Part shown: piece by piece, positions 55,969 to 64,000 of the stretch
Layout of the letters: every line of letters starts with the position of its first letter
How positions within the stretch are numbered: the stretch's first letter is position 1
Assembly (NCBI RefSeq): GCF_036697405.1
Contig: NZ_JBAHWA010000011.1
Span: 1 to 64,000 of the forward strand
DNA length: 64,000 nucleotides
Direction of reading: 5' to 3'
From: Lysobacter sp036697405
Lineage (GTDB): Bacteria; Pseudomonadota; Gammaproteobacteria; Xanthomonadales; Xanthomonadaceae
Program-made: the position numbers and the translations under genes
The notes under the pieces: model-generated
What the model saw: the letters and a program-made list of their open reading frames with translations, nothing else
Told to the model about the DNA's origin: nothing
Databases searched by the model: none

Positions 55969-57456
55969 ATGCGAACACTCTTGGCGGTACTCAGGCGAGC
56001 GCTCGTCGCCACGCTGGCGGCCGCGTTGCTGGCGTTCCTGGCGATCAATCTGCTGGCGCTGCCGGAGCCGTCCGTGCTGCCGGCGCCGGTGCGCAGCCCG
56101 GTCACGGTGATATCGAACGCCAACGTGGTCGACCCGCGCGGCCACGGCAGCATCGCCTACGGACAGATGATCGTGATCGTCGGCGACACGATCTCGTACG
56201 TCGGCGCCGACGGCAGCCGGCCGGTGCCGGCAGGGGCCAAGGTGGTCCCGGCCGGTGGCAAGTATCTGATGCCGGGGTTGTGGGACTCGCACATACACAC
56301 CCTGCGACTGTCGCCGCAACTGCATTTTCCTCTCCTCATCGCCAACGGCGTGACCAGCGTGCGGGACATGGGGAACGCGTGTTCGTGGTCGGGCTCCGCC
56401 GACTGCGAGCCCGGGACGCAGCGCTGGCGCGCGCAGATCCAAGCCGGCGAAATTACGGGCCCGCGGATCGTCGAGTCGGTGAGTTATCACCTGGAAGACG
56501 TGCCGGAACACGACGCCGAGCTGCGCGAGCTGATCGCTACCTTGAAGGGCCGCGGCGAGCGCTTCCTGAAGATACAGATGGACGAGCAGGTTCCGGCCGA
56601 CGACTTCGCCAAGGTCATGCGCGTGGCGGGCGAGGAAGGCTACAGGGTGTCGGGCCATATCCCGTTCTCCGTCGATCTCCTGGAGGGCACGCACCCGCTA
56701 GCCGGCATCGAACATGACGGCAGCCTGCTGCCTCAGTGCTCGGATTTCCGCGCCCGCTTCGACGGGAAAAATCGCTCGAAGGCGGCGCTGTTGGCCGGCA
56801 TGAACCGGGCGAGGTGCGAGCGCGTGCTCAAGCATCTGGGCAAACACGGCTGGACCTACACTCCGACCCACATCGCCTCAAGCGGGCAAGACGCGGCTTT
56901 TGCCAGCGGCGCATCATCGACCGGAGCGCCGGCGCAGCGGTATGTGATCGCTCCCCAGCGTTGGATATGGTCCTTCCTGCGATCGGCCGGAAAGGAAGGG
57001 CCGGAAGAACGCAAGATACTGGCGCAGGTCCACCAAGCCGCCCTTGGACTGACCAAGCAGGCCCACGAGGCGGGCGTGACCGTCCTGGCGGGGTCGGACG
57101 CATTGGATGCGGACGTGATTCATGGTTTCAGCCTGCATCAGGAGTTACAGAATCTCGTCGCGGCCGGTCTGACGCCTTCGCAAGCCCTGTTTGCGGCAAC
57201 CGTCGGCCCTGCCAGGGCGCATGGGGCCGAATCTCGGCTGGGCCTGATCGAAGCCGGTAAGTACGCCGATATGGTCCTGCTGGATGCCGACCCCTTGCGC
57301 GACATCCGCAATACCCAACGGATCAGCGCGGTAGTCGCGGACGGCCGCTGGTACGGAAAACAGGAACGCGCCTCCGCCATGCGCTTCGTCGAGGATCAGG
57401 CCCACCGGATCAGCGTGATCTGCCGCTTCCTGCGCGGCCTGTGGTTTGAAGCCTAG
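55969..57456 (+). CDS. Membrane-anchored amidohydrolase
   Basis: 495-residue amidohydrolase-superfamily enzyme with an N-terminal hydrophobic segment (ALVATLAAALLAFLAINLLA) that is a signal anchor or uncleaved leader. Metal ligands include H108-x-H110 (LWDSHIHTLR), His in SGHIPF, His in IEHDGS and Asp in LAGSDAL; Lys in FLKIQMDEQ could be the carboxylated bridging residue. The composite C-terminal sheet (GKYADMVLLDADPLRDI) is typical of imidazolonepropionase-like or dipeptidase-type members. It hydrolyses an unknown amide or ester in the periplasm. The last 25 residues after DGRWYGKQE extend beyond the family core. Confidence 0.85.
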   Translation: MRTLLAVLRRALVATLAAALLAFLAINLLALPEPSVLPAPVRSPVTVISNANVVDPRGHGSIAYGQMIVIVGDTISYVGADGSRPVPAGAKVVPAGGKYLMPGLWDSHIHTLRLSPQLHFPLLIANGVTSVRDMGNACSWSGSADCEPGTQRWRAQIQAGEITGPRIVESVSYHLEDVPEHDAELRELIATLKGRGERFLKIQMDEQVPADDFAKVMRVAGEEGYRVSGHIPFSVDLLEGTHPLAGIEHDGSLLPQCSDFRARFDGKNRSKAALLAGMNRARCERVLKHLGKHGWTYTPTHIASSGQDAAFASGASSTGAPAQRYVIAPQRWIWSFLRSAGKEGPEERKILAQVHQAALGLTKQAHEAGVTVLAGSDALDADVIHGFSLHQELQNLVAAGLTPSQALFAATVGPARAHGAESRLGLIEAGKYADMVLLDADPLRDIRNTQRISAVVADGRWYGKQERASAMRFVEDQAHRISVICRFLRGLWFEA

Positions 57457-57513
57457 CCGAAGGGGCATCAGCGCCGGGGCGCTTGGCGACCCGGCGACGG
57501 CCGGAGCCTGCGT

Positions 57514-59004
57514 TCACTGCGGGCGGTCGCGTCCCGCATGCTCGCCCACGCGCAATACGCAAAGCGCCGCCAGCAGCAGGCTGACGCCGCCGATCATCAG
57601 CGCGCAGATCGGCGAATTGCCGAAGAACGTCTTCAATAGGAAGCCGAGGATGCTGGCGGCGAGCAACTGCGGGATGACGATGAACAGATTGAAGATGCCC
57701 ATGTACACGCCCATCTTGTCCGCCGGCACGCTGTCGGACAGCAACGCGTAGGGCAGCGACAGGATCGACGCCCAGGCGAAGCCGACGCCGACCATCGACA
57801 ACAGCAGCCAGTGCGGATCGCGAATCAGCAGGAACGACAGCAGGCCGCAGCCGCCCAGGACGAGGTTGAGCAGATGGCTCAGGCGCAGGCCGAGCCGGCG
57901 CGTCATGCGCGGAATCAGCATGGCGGCGAGGATGGCGAAACCGTTGTAGGCGGCGAACAGCACCCCGGCCCAGTTCGCGCCGTCGTTGTAGGCGGCCGAG
58001 CGCGTGTCCAGCGTGTCGAAATGCACGCTGGTCACCGCCGCGGTCGTGTAGATCCACATCGCGAACAGCGCGAACCAGGAAAAGCACTGCACCGGCACCA
58101 ACTGGCGCATGGTAGCGGGCATCGTCAGCAGGTCGGCGATGATGGCGGTGAGCGGGTTGCGGCTGCGGCTGTAGCCGGCGATCAGTTGCACCGCGCCGTA
58201 GGCCAGCAGGCCGGCGGCCAGCAGATGCAGTCGCGCATCGGCCTGCGCCAGGTAGATGGCAAGAAAGGCCGCCGATCCCGCCGCGCACCAGAGCAGGCCG
58301 GTGTAGCGTACGCGCGCCGGCAAGGGCCGCGGGGGCGCGGCCGGCTTGGCGTCCTGGAAGCGGGCGAGCACCTCGGGCGGATATTCGCGCGTCGACAGCA
58401 CGGTCCAGGCGAGCGTGCCGAACAGGACGGCGGCGCCCAGATAGAACGCCAGTTTCACCGTGTCGGGGGTCTCTCCGGCGGCGGCCAGGTTGTCGACCCC
58501 GAACTGCGCGAGCAGCCAGGGCAGCAGGCTGGCGACGACCGCGCCGGCGGCGATGAACAGGGTCTGCATCGCGTAACCGGCCGGCCGCTGCGAGGACGGC
58601 AGCTGGTCGCCGACGAACGAACGCAGCGGCCCCATCGCGACGTTGATCGCGGCGTCGAGTATCCACAGCAGCGCCGCCGCGCCCCATAGCGTGGCCGCGT
58701 TCGGCATCGCGACCAGCGCCAGCGCGGCGACGATCGCACCGGCGAGAAAGTACGGACGGCGCCGGCCGAGCCGGCCCCAGGTGCGGTCGGAGTAGTAGCC
58801 GACGATGGGCTGCACCAGCAAGCCGGTCAGCGGCGCGGCGATCCACAGCACCGGGATGTCGTCGATGCTGGCGCCCAGGGTCTGGAAGATGCGGCTGACG
58901 TTGGCGTTCTGCAGCGCCAGGCCGAACTGCAACCCCATGAAGCCGAAGCACATGTTCCATATCTGCCAGAAGCCGAGCGGGACCCTGTTTGGCGTGGCGG
59001 ACAT
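57514..59004 (-). CDS. SLC45-type MFS sugar transporter
   Basis: 496-residue protein with 12 hydrophobic segments. The cytoplasmic loop after helix 2 reads YYSDRTWGRLGRRRPYFLAG, the hallmark of the SLC45/GPH sugar:proton symporter group, and the first helix starts GFWQIWNMCFGFMGLQFGLA. These occur in TonB-linked sugar loci of Xanthomonadaceae (for example maltose or sucrose uptake). It is co-oriented with the LacI gene, 42 nt upstream, and should import the sugar released in the periplasm by the GH3 enzyme. Confidence 0.9.
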   Translation of the reverse strand: MSATPNRVPLGFWQIWNMCFGFMGLQFGLALQNANVSRIFQTLGASIDDIPVLWIAAPLTGLLVQPIVGYYSDRTWGRLGRRRPYFLAGAIVAALALVAMPNAATLWGAAALLWILDAAINVAMGPLRSFVGDQLPSSQRPAGYAMQTLFIAAGAVVASLLPWLLAQFGVDNLAAAGETPDTVKLAFYLGAAVLFGTLAWTVLSTREYPPEVLARFQDAKPAAPPRPLPARVRYTGLLWCAAGSAAFLAIYLAQADARLHLLAAGLLAYGAVQLIAGYSRSRNPLTAIIADLLTMPATMRQLVPVQCFSWFALFAMWIYTTAAVTSVHFDTLDTRSAAYNDGANWAGVLFAAYNGFAILAAMLIPRMTRRLGLRLSHLLNLVLGGCGLLSFLLIRDPHWLLLSMVGVGFAWASILSLPYALLSDSVPADKMGVYMGIFNLFIVIPQLLAASILGFLLKTFFGNSPICALMIGGVSLLLAALCVLRVGEHAGRDRPQ

Positions 59005-59046
59005 GGAGGTCTGACCGAAGGCGTGCGGCGTTCGCGGTGCCGTCGC

Positions 59047-60081
59047 TCAGCGTCGCTTCGCCGAAACCGGCGCGGGCCCGCCCGACTGGCGGATCATCAG
59101 CTCGTAGGGCACGCGCACCAGCGCGCCCGCCTGTGGGTCGCGGATCGCGGCGAGCAGCTGTTCGGCGGCGATGCGGCCCATCTCGCGGCAGGGTTGCCGC
59201 ACCGTGGTCAGGCTGGGCCAGATCTGGCGCGAGGCCGGCGTGTCGTCGAAACCGAACACGGACAAGTCCTGCGGGATGCGCATGCCGCGTTCGAACGCCT
59301 CGTGCATGACGCCGCAGGCGCTGTCGTCGTTGGCGGCGAAGATCGCGGTGGGCGGTTGTTTGAGGTCGAGCAGTTGCTTCGTGCCGGCGATGCCGTCGTC
59401 GAAAGTGAAGCCGCCCTCGACGACCAGCTTGGGGTCGTAAGCCAGGCCGGCGCGGCGCAGGCCGTCGCGGTAACCGGCCAGGCGCCAGGCGCGCCCGCCG
59501 TGCGGCGGCGGGCCGGCGATATGGGCGATGCGGCGGTGACCGAGCTCGACCGCGTGCGCGATCATGTCCGCCGCCGCCCTGCGTTCGTCCAGGATGGTGC
59601 CGATGCGCGCGTGGCCGAACTTGGCCTTGGCGGAGATGGTGGCGTAGCGCACGCCGATCGCATCGAGGCGCTGCAGCAGTTTGACGTCGTCGGCGAACGG
59701 CGGCACCAGGATCAGGCCGTCGGGCCGGTATTGCGCGATCGATTCCTCGACCGCGCGGATATGGTCGACATTGGAATACTCCAGCGGCCGCAGCATCGCG
59801 CTGTAACGCTGCTGTTCGCAGGCGGCGAGCATGCCGACGATGATCTCCATGACGTAGCTGGAGGCCGCGGCGGGGTCGTCGTACACCAGCGAGATCAGAT
59901 AGGAGCGGTTGCCCGCCAGGCTGCGCGCCGAGGGATTGGGGCGGTAGTTCAGGGCCTGGGCCGCCGCTTCGACCTTCAGCCGGGTCTTCTCGCTCACGTT
60001 CGGCTCGTGGTTGAAGACGCGCGAGACGGTTTTCATGGAGACGCCGGCGGCCTGGGCGACGTCTTCGATTCTGGCGCGCAT
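59047..60081 (-). CDS. LacI family transcriptional repressor
   Basis: 344-residue regulator. The N-terminal helix-turn-helix and hinge (ARIEDVAQAAGVSMKTVSRV, then NPSARSLAGNRS) is followed by a periplasmic-binding-protein-like effector domain with the family segment FGFDDTPASRQIWPSLTTV. The ATG at 60081 follows a TTG at 60084, which is less likely as start. It is divergent from the TonB receptor gene and should bind the paired operators at 60269-60305. It controls its own operon and the receptor/GH3 arm. Confidence 0.92.
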   Translation of the reverse strand: MRARIEDVAQAAGVSMKTVSRVFNHEPNVSEKTRLKVEAAAQALNYRPNPSARSLAGNRSYLISLVYDDPAAASSYVMEIIVGMLAACEQQRYSAMLRPLEYSNVDHIRAVEESIAQYRPDGLILVPPFADDVKLLQRLDAIGVRYATISAKAKFGHARIGTILDERRAAADMIAHAVELGHRRIAHIAGPPPHGGRAWRLAGYRDGLRRAGLAYDPKLVVEGGFTFDDGIAGTKQLLDLKQPPTAIFAANDDSACGVMHEAFERGMRIPQDLSVFGFDDTPASRQIWPSLTTVRQPCREMGRIAAEQLLAAIRDPQAGALVRVPYELMIRQSGGPAPVSAKRR

Positions 60082-60268
60082 CAATACGTTCCGAAGGCGG
60101 GTAGTGGCGAATCATGTTATCGCACGCCGCGGTGCCGGTTGGCGCCGCGGCCGCAAAAGTACCCTTGCGCGGGCCGCGACGCGGCGTGGGTGAGGCGCAG
60201 ATTCTTTGCTGCAGCGCGGCATCCGCGGCGGCCGAAAAAGCGCCAAAAGCGGCGCTGTCCGATCAAAT

Positions 60269-60305
60269 TGGCAGCGCTGTCAATTCGCAATTGACAGCGC
60301 TGCCA
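60269..60305. promoter_or_regulatory. Tandem LacI operators forming a 37-bp perfect palindrome
   Basis: Two 14-nt near-palindromes TGGCAGCGCTGTCA (60269-60282) and TGACAGCGCTGCCA (60292-60305) are mirror images, and with their AATT flanks make one 37-bp inverted repeat centred on CGC. Centres are 23 bp apart, about two helical turns. They lie between the divergent LacI and TonB-receptor genes. The rest of the 322-nt gap (60082-60403) holds an additional half-site (GGCGCTGTCC, 60251-60260) and no gene. Confidence 0.8.
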
Positions 60306-60403
60306 TTCTGCCGTATCACTCGCTCCGCTCCACACCGGTCGGCGGCAGCGACTGCCGAAAAGAGCCGGAAGACGGGAGCGTCCGAACCGGAGGGAAGAGG
60401 GAC

Positions 60404-62866
60404 ATGACGTACCGCTCGCACGCGCTGTATGGCGCGATCCTTGTCGCGCTCGTTTCAAGTGATGCCCTGGCCGGACCCGCCGGTCAGGCGCAGGCCACGG
60501 ATCCCGCGCAGCCGCAAACGCCCGCGGCCGCCGCGCCGCAACAACCCGCGCCGCAGGAAGGCGCGGCCAAGACGCTCGACACCGTCATCGTCACCGGCAC
60601 CAAGCGCGAGACGCCGCTGCAGAGGACGCCGGTGGCGATCAGCGCGCTCAACGCCGACACGCTCGAAAAGGAGCGGGTGATGACCGTGCAGGACATCACC
60701 AAGCTGGTGCCGAGCATGCAGGCCACGCGGCAGGGCGATCACGACGTGGTCACCATGACCCTGCGCGGCATCGGCAACGACCAAGCCAAGACCGAATACG
60801 CCGATCCGGAAGTGGCGATCTTCGTCGACGGCGTGTATTCGCCACGCGCCGAGGCCGCCGCCGGCCTGCTGCTGGACGTCGAGGCCGCGGAAGTGCTGCG
60901 CGGCCCGCAGGGCACGCTGTGGGGCCGCAATTCCACGGTCGGCGCGGTCAATTTCCGCACCGCCAAGCCGGAGATCGGCAGCTACTTCGGCAGCGCCCAG
61001 CTGAGCGTCGGCAACTACAACGCGGTGGGCGCGCGCGCGGTGGTCAATCTGCCTATCACCGACACCTTCGCGATGCGCCTGGCGCTGGCGCAGGAACAGC
61101 ACGACGGCTATGTCGACTATCAGAACCCGGTCGGCCAGATCCCCTCGGTGGACGCGCAGCGCATCGCGTATGCGGCGGCCGGCGGCGATCCGGCCACGTT
61201 CCGGCCGATCAATCCGAACCAGTACGTCACCGGCGGCGACAAGTACAACGCCCAGAACCAGGCCGCCGCGCGCGTGAGCGCCTTGTGGCAACCCAACGAG
61301 GCCTTCAGCTGGAACCTGGCGCTGGAATACTTCCGCGACCGCGGCACGCCCAGCATGAACCTGATGCAGCGGCCGCGCGCCGGCCAGGATTTCTGGTCGG
61401 CGCTGATCGACACCGCGCCCTACATCGAACGCGATTCCTATGCGCTGCGCAGCCGCATGGACTGGGACATCAACGACGGCCTGCGCCTGTCCTACATCGC
61501 CGGCTTCGGCAAGTTCGAGGGCCGCTCCACCTACGACCAGGACAGCGGCGTGCTGGTGCCGACCTGCTTCGCCTGCGGCCCCGCTCAGTACCAGGAAGAC
61601 CGCACCAACGATTCCGAGTACGAGAGCACCAGCCACGAGTTCAATCTGGCCTCGACCGGCGAACGGACCGTGGACTGGATCGTCGGCCTGTACTACGCCG
61701 CCGAGAAGAACTCGATCCGCTTCGACATCCCGATCTTCAACGGCACCCAGGACGGCACCGTGGCCTGGCAAGGCTCGTTCATCCAGCCCAAGGAAACGGT
61801 GGATTCCTACGCCGCATTCGGCCAGGCCACCTGGAACGTCGGCGACAACTGGCGCCTGACCGCGGGCGCGCGCTACACCGACGACAAGAAGCGCAACGTC
61901 GGCGGCCGCGGGTGGGGCTGGGCCTACGACCCGACCGTGCCGCAGGTGCCGATCTCCCCGGGCACCTATCCCAGCCCCGGTAACGGATTCAACATCTCCA
62001 CCGTCAACGACGGCGAGTACGGCCACAGCCAGGTGACCTGGCTGGCGCGCACCGATTTCGACGTCGGCCAGAACGGCCTGCTCTACGCCAGCGTCTCCAC
62101 CGGCTACAAATCCGGCGGCCTGCAGGACGGCGGCGCGACCTACGAGCACGAGGAGCTGACCAACTACGAGATCGGCGGCAAGTTCAGCTTCCTGGAAGGG
62201 CGGGTGACCTGGAACAGCGCGATCTACTACATGGACTTCGAGAACTTCCAGCTGTCCGCGCCGGTCACCTTCCCCGACGGCAATCGGGGCCTGGGCTTCA
62301 ATAACGTGGAGGGCAGCACCAAGGTCTGGGGTTACGAGAGCGAACTGTCGGCGCTCATCGGCGACAACGACCGCGTCAACCTGACGGTTTCGGGTATTCC
62401 GAAGAAGGAACTGGGCAGGCTGCTGTACGCGGGCAGCAACGACTACCAGGGCCTGCCGGCGTGTCCGCCGGAATCGGGCATCAGCAACTGCATGAACGTG
62501 AGCGGCAACGAGTTGCCGCATGCGCCGGACTTCGCCCTGACGCTGATGTGGGAACACGAGTTCCACCTCGGCAACGGCGGCACGCTGACGCCGCGGCTGA
62601 CCGCCCACTACGAAACCGAAACCTGGCTGAGCGTGTTCAATCTCGGCAGCGAAGACCAGCAGGAGGCCTACGGCCGCGGCGACTTCTCGCTGCGTTACGA
62701 GGAGCCCGAGCGGCGTTGGTGGGCCGGCCTGTACGTGCAGAACTTCACCGACGAGAAGACGCGCACCGCGGCGGGCCGGTTCAGTCCCGGCGGCGGGCAG
62801 TACCTGTGGGTCTCGCAGTACCTGCCGCCGCTCACCTACGGGGTGAATTTCGGTCTGCATTTCTGA
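60404..62866 (+). CDS. TonB-dependent outer-membrane receptor
   Basis: 820-residue receptor. It has a signal peptide (LYGAILVALVSSDALA), an Ala/Pro/Gln linker, a TonB-box-like LDTVIVTGTKRE, a plug domain with MTLRGIGND and EVLRGPQGTLWGRNST, and a long beta-barrel ending GVNFGLHF with terminal Phe. GGAGGGAAGAGGG precedes the ATG at 60404; an in-frame longer reading crosses the operators and is not used. By context it imports the oligosaccharide (probably a beta-glucoside, because a GH3 gene follows). It is regulated by LacI. Confidence 0.9.
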   Translation: MTYRSHALYGAILVALVSSDALAGPAGQAQATDPAQPQTPAAAAPQQPAPQEGAAKTLDTVIVTGTKRETPLQRTPVAISALNADTLEKERVMTVQDITKLVPSMQATRQGDHDVVTMTLRGIGNDQAKTEYADPEVAIFVDGVYSPRAEAAAGLLLDVEAAEVLRGPQGTLWGRNSTVGAVNFRTAKPEIGSYFGSAQLSVGNYNAVGARAVVNLPITDTFAMRLALAQEQHDGYVDYQNPVGQIPSVDAQRIAYAAAGGDPATFRPINPNQYVTGGDKYNAQNQAAARVSALWQPNEAFSWNLALEYFRDRGTPSMNLMQRPRAGQDFWSALIDTAPYIERDSYALRSRMDWDINDGLRLSYIAGFGKFEGRSTYDQDSGVLVPTCFACGPAQYQEDRTNDSEYESTSHEFNLASTGERTVDWIVGLYYAAEKNSIRFDIPIFNGTQDGTVAWQGSFIQPKETVDSYAAFGQATWNVGDNWRLTAGARYTDDKKRNVGGRGWGWAYDPTVPQVPISPGTYPSPGNGFNISTVNDGEYGHSQVTWLARTDFDVGQNGLLYASVSTGYKSGGLQDGGATYEHEELTNYEIGGKFSFLEGRVTWNSAIYYMDFENFQLSAPVTFPDGNRGLGFNNVEGSTKVWGYESELSALIGDNDRVNLTVSGIPKKELGRLLYAGSNDYQGLPACPPESGISNCMNVSGNELPHAPDFALTLMWEHEFHLGNGGTLTPRLTAHYETETWLSVFNLGSEDQQEAYGRGDFSLRYEEPERRWWAGLYVQNFTDEKTRTAAGRFSPGGGQYLWVSQYLPPLTYGVNFGLHF

Positions 62867-63012
62867 CCGGCGCCCGGCTTCCCGTGCCCGCGCCGCGGGC
62901 GCGCGGAGGCCGGGGCGCGCATCGCACTCGATCCTGGTGCCGCGTCGCGCATGGGCGCGCGGTGTAACGGGCTGCCCGGCGCATGGCCCGCACGGACCTT
63001 TTGGAGCACGGT

Positions 63013-64000
63013 TTGAAGATCGCATCGAGCAACCCGCGGGCGAGCGCCGCGACCCTGCGCCGCGGGCTGGCCCTGGCCGTGGCGCTGGGATTGACCGCCG
63101 GCCCCGGCATCGCCGAAGACACGCCCGCCGGCGGCCGCATCCATCCCGAACGCTGGCCCGCGCCGGCGCGCCCCTTGCCGGCCGATCCTGCGCTGGAAGC
63201 GCGCATCGACGCGCTGCTGGGCACGATGACGCTGGAAGAGAAAGTCGGCCAGATCGTGCAGGGCGACATCTCCAGCCTCACCCCCGAAGACGTACGCCGC
63301 TACCGGCTGGGCTCGGTGCTGGCCGGCGGCGGCTCCGACCCGGGCGGCAAATACAACGCGACGCCGGCGGAATGGCTGGCGCAGGCCGACGCGTTCTACG
63401 AGGCCTCGATGGACACCCGCGGCGGCGGCAAGGCGATCCCGATCCTGTACGGCATCGATGCGGTGCACGGCCAGAGCAACGTGGTCGGCGCCACCGTATT
63501 CCCGCACAACATCGGCCTGGGGGCGGCGCGCAATCCGGAGCTGATCCGCGAGATCGGCCGCATCACCGCGGTCGAGACGCGCACCACCGGCATGGAATGG
63601 GCGTTCGCGCCGACCGTCGCGGTGCCGCAGGACGACCGCTGGGGCCGCAGCTACGAAGGTTATTCGGAAGATCCCAAGCTGGTGGCCAGCTATGCCGGCG
63701 CGATGGTCGAAGGCCTGCAGGGCAAGGTCGGCGCCAAGGAGTTCCTGGACGGCGCGCACGTGATCTCCTCGGTCAAGCATTACCTGGGCGACGGCGGCAC
63801 CCGCGACGGCAAGGACCAGGGCGATGCGCAGGTCAGCGAGTCCGTGTTGCGCGATGTGCACAACGCCGGCTATCCGCCGGCCATCGCGGCCGGTGCGCAG
63901 GCGGTGATGGCGTCCTTCAGCAGCTACTGGGGCGTGAAGCTGGCGGGCCACAAGCCGCTGATCACCGACGTGCTGAAAGGGCGCATGAACTTCGACGGCT
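63013..64000 (+). CDS. GH3 family beta-glycosidase (5' part, runs off the window)
   Basis: The first 329 codons are visible. A signal peptide (LRRGLALAVALGLTAG) leads to the GH3 N-terminal (beta/alpha)8 domain: MTLEEKVGQIVQGDI, the substrate-pocket segment ILYGIDAVHGQSNVVGATVFPHN, and SVKHYLGDGGTRDGKDQG. The nucleophile Asp region should come just past the end (the window stops at KGRMNFDG). I place the start at the TTG at 63013, because GGAG stands 6 nt upstream; an in-frame ATG at 62983 has no ribosome binding site. Likely a periplasmic beta-glucosidase/exo-glucosidase acting after the TonB receptor. It lies 146 nt after the receptor stop. Confidence 0.88.
   Translation, partial: MKIASSNPRASAATLRRGLALAVALGLTAGPGIAEDTPAGGRIHPERWPAPARPLPADPALEARIDALLGTMTLEEKVGQIVQGDISSLTPEDVRRYRLGSVLAGGGSDPGGKYNATPAEWLAQADAFYEASMDTRGGGKAIPILYGIDAVHGQSNVVGATVFPHNIGLGAARNPELIREIGRITAVETRTTGMEWAFAPTVAVPQDDRWGRSYEGYSEDPKLVASYAGAMVEGLQGKVGAKEFLDGAHVISSVKHYLGDGGTRDGKDQGDAQVSESVLRDVHNAGYPPAIAAGAQAVMASFSSYWGVKLAGHKPLITDVLKGRMNFDG

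Overview
The window is a GC-rich gammaproteobacterial chromosome segment. Its gene content (creBCD, phoB-phoR-ppk-ppx, opgD-opgH, a monomeric-type NAD isocitrate dehydrogenase, paired TonB-dependent receptors with LacI- or IclR-controlled sugar genes) and its GGGAAT-type intergenic repeats fit the Xanthomonadaceae, most likely Lysobacter or a close relative. The genus is an inference from content; no database was searched.

Region by region. 1-3.6 kb: a simple hexanucleotide repeat, a methyltransferase, a GNAT, a YjbR-like protein and a CDF metal transporter. 3.6-14.8 kb: a galactose/galactan locus with a secreted clan GH-A hydrolase, an SSS sugar symporter, a TonB-dependent receptor and a mandelate-racemase-type sugar-acid dehydratase on the minus strand. 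Divergent to these is an operon of an IclR regulator fused to an SMP-30 lactonase, an SDR dehydrogenase, DgoK and DgoA. Together these supply every step of an oxidative (De Ley-Doudoroff) galactose pathway. 14.9-25 kb: small enzymes, rlmJ, the creBC two-component system with creD behind a canonical cre-tag, a GNAT/nitrilase pair, and a PAP2 phosphatase/glycosyltransferase pair. 25-30.6 kb: a YtrA-like GntR repressor, an ABC ATPase, an unusual permease and an S9 peptidase. 30.8-34.2 kb: opgD-opgH for osmoregulated periplasmic glucans. 34.2-42.3 kb (minus): phoB-phoR-ppk-ppx behind a probable Pho box, an outlying lipoprotein, and a BepA-like M48 protease. 42.5-47.3 kb: glutaredoxin, an AhpD-like protein, three 114-bp palindromic repeats, NAD-IDH, NhaC and a BAX-inhibitor family protein.

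47.4-53.9 kb is the most distinctive part. Four tRNA genes (Pro, Arg, His, Lys) are followed by a 5.9-kb segment bounded by an exact 37-bp duplication of the tRNA-Lys 3' end. This is an integrated island with no integrase in it. It carries a LysR regulator and a divergent six-gene redox operon: SDR, a small alpha/beta-barrel protein, an AhpD-like protein, a ChrR-like cupin, an FAD amine-oxidase-like protein and a zinc alcohol dehydrogenase.

Beyond the island, 54-57.5 kb holds decayed sequence (a gene with an in-frame stop and a small transporter remnant), a trypsin-like protease and an amidohydrolase. The window ends in a second sugar locus: an SLC45-type MFS transporter and LacI repressor, divergent from a TonB-dependent receptor and a GH3 glycosidase that runs off the end. 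A paired LacI operator lies between the two arms.
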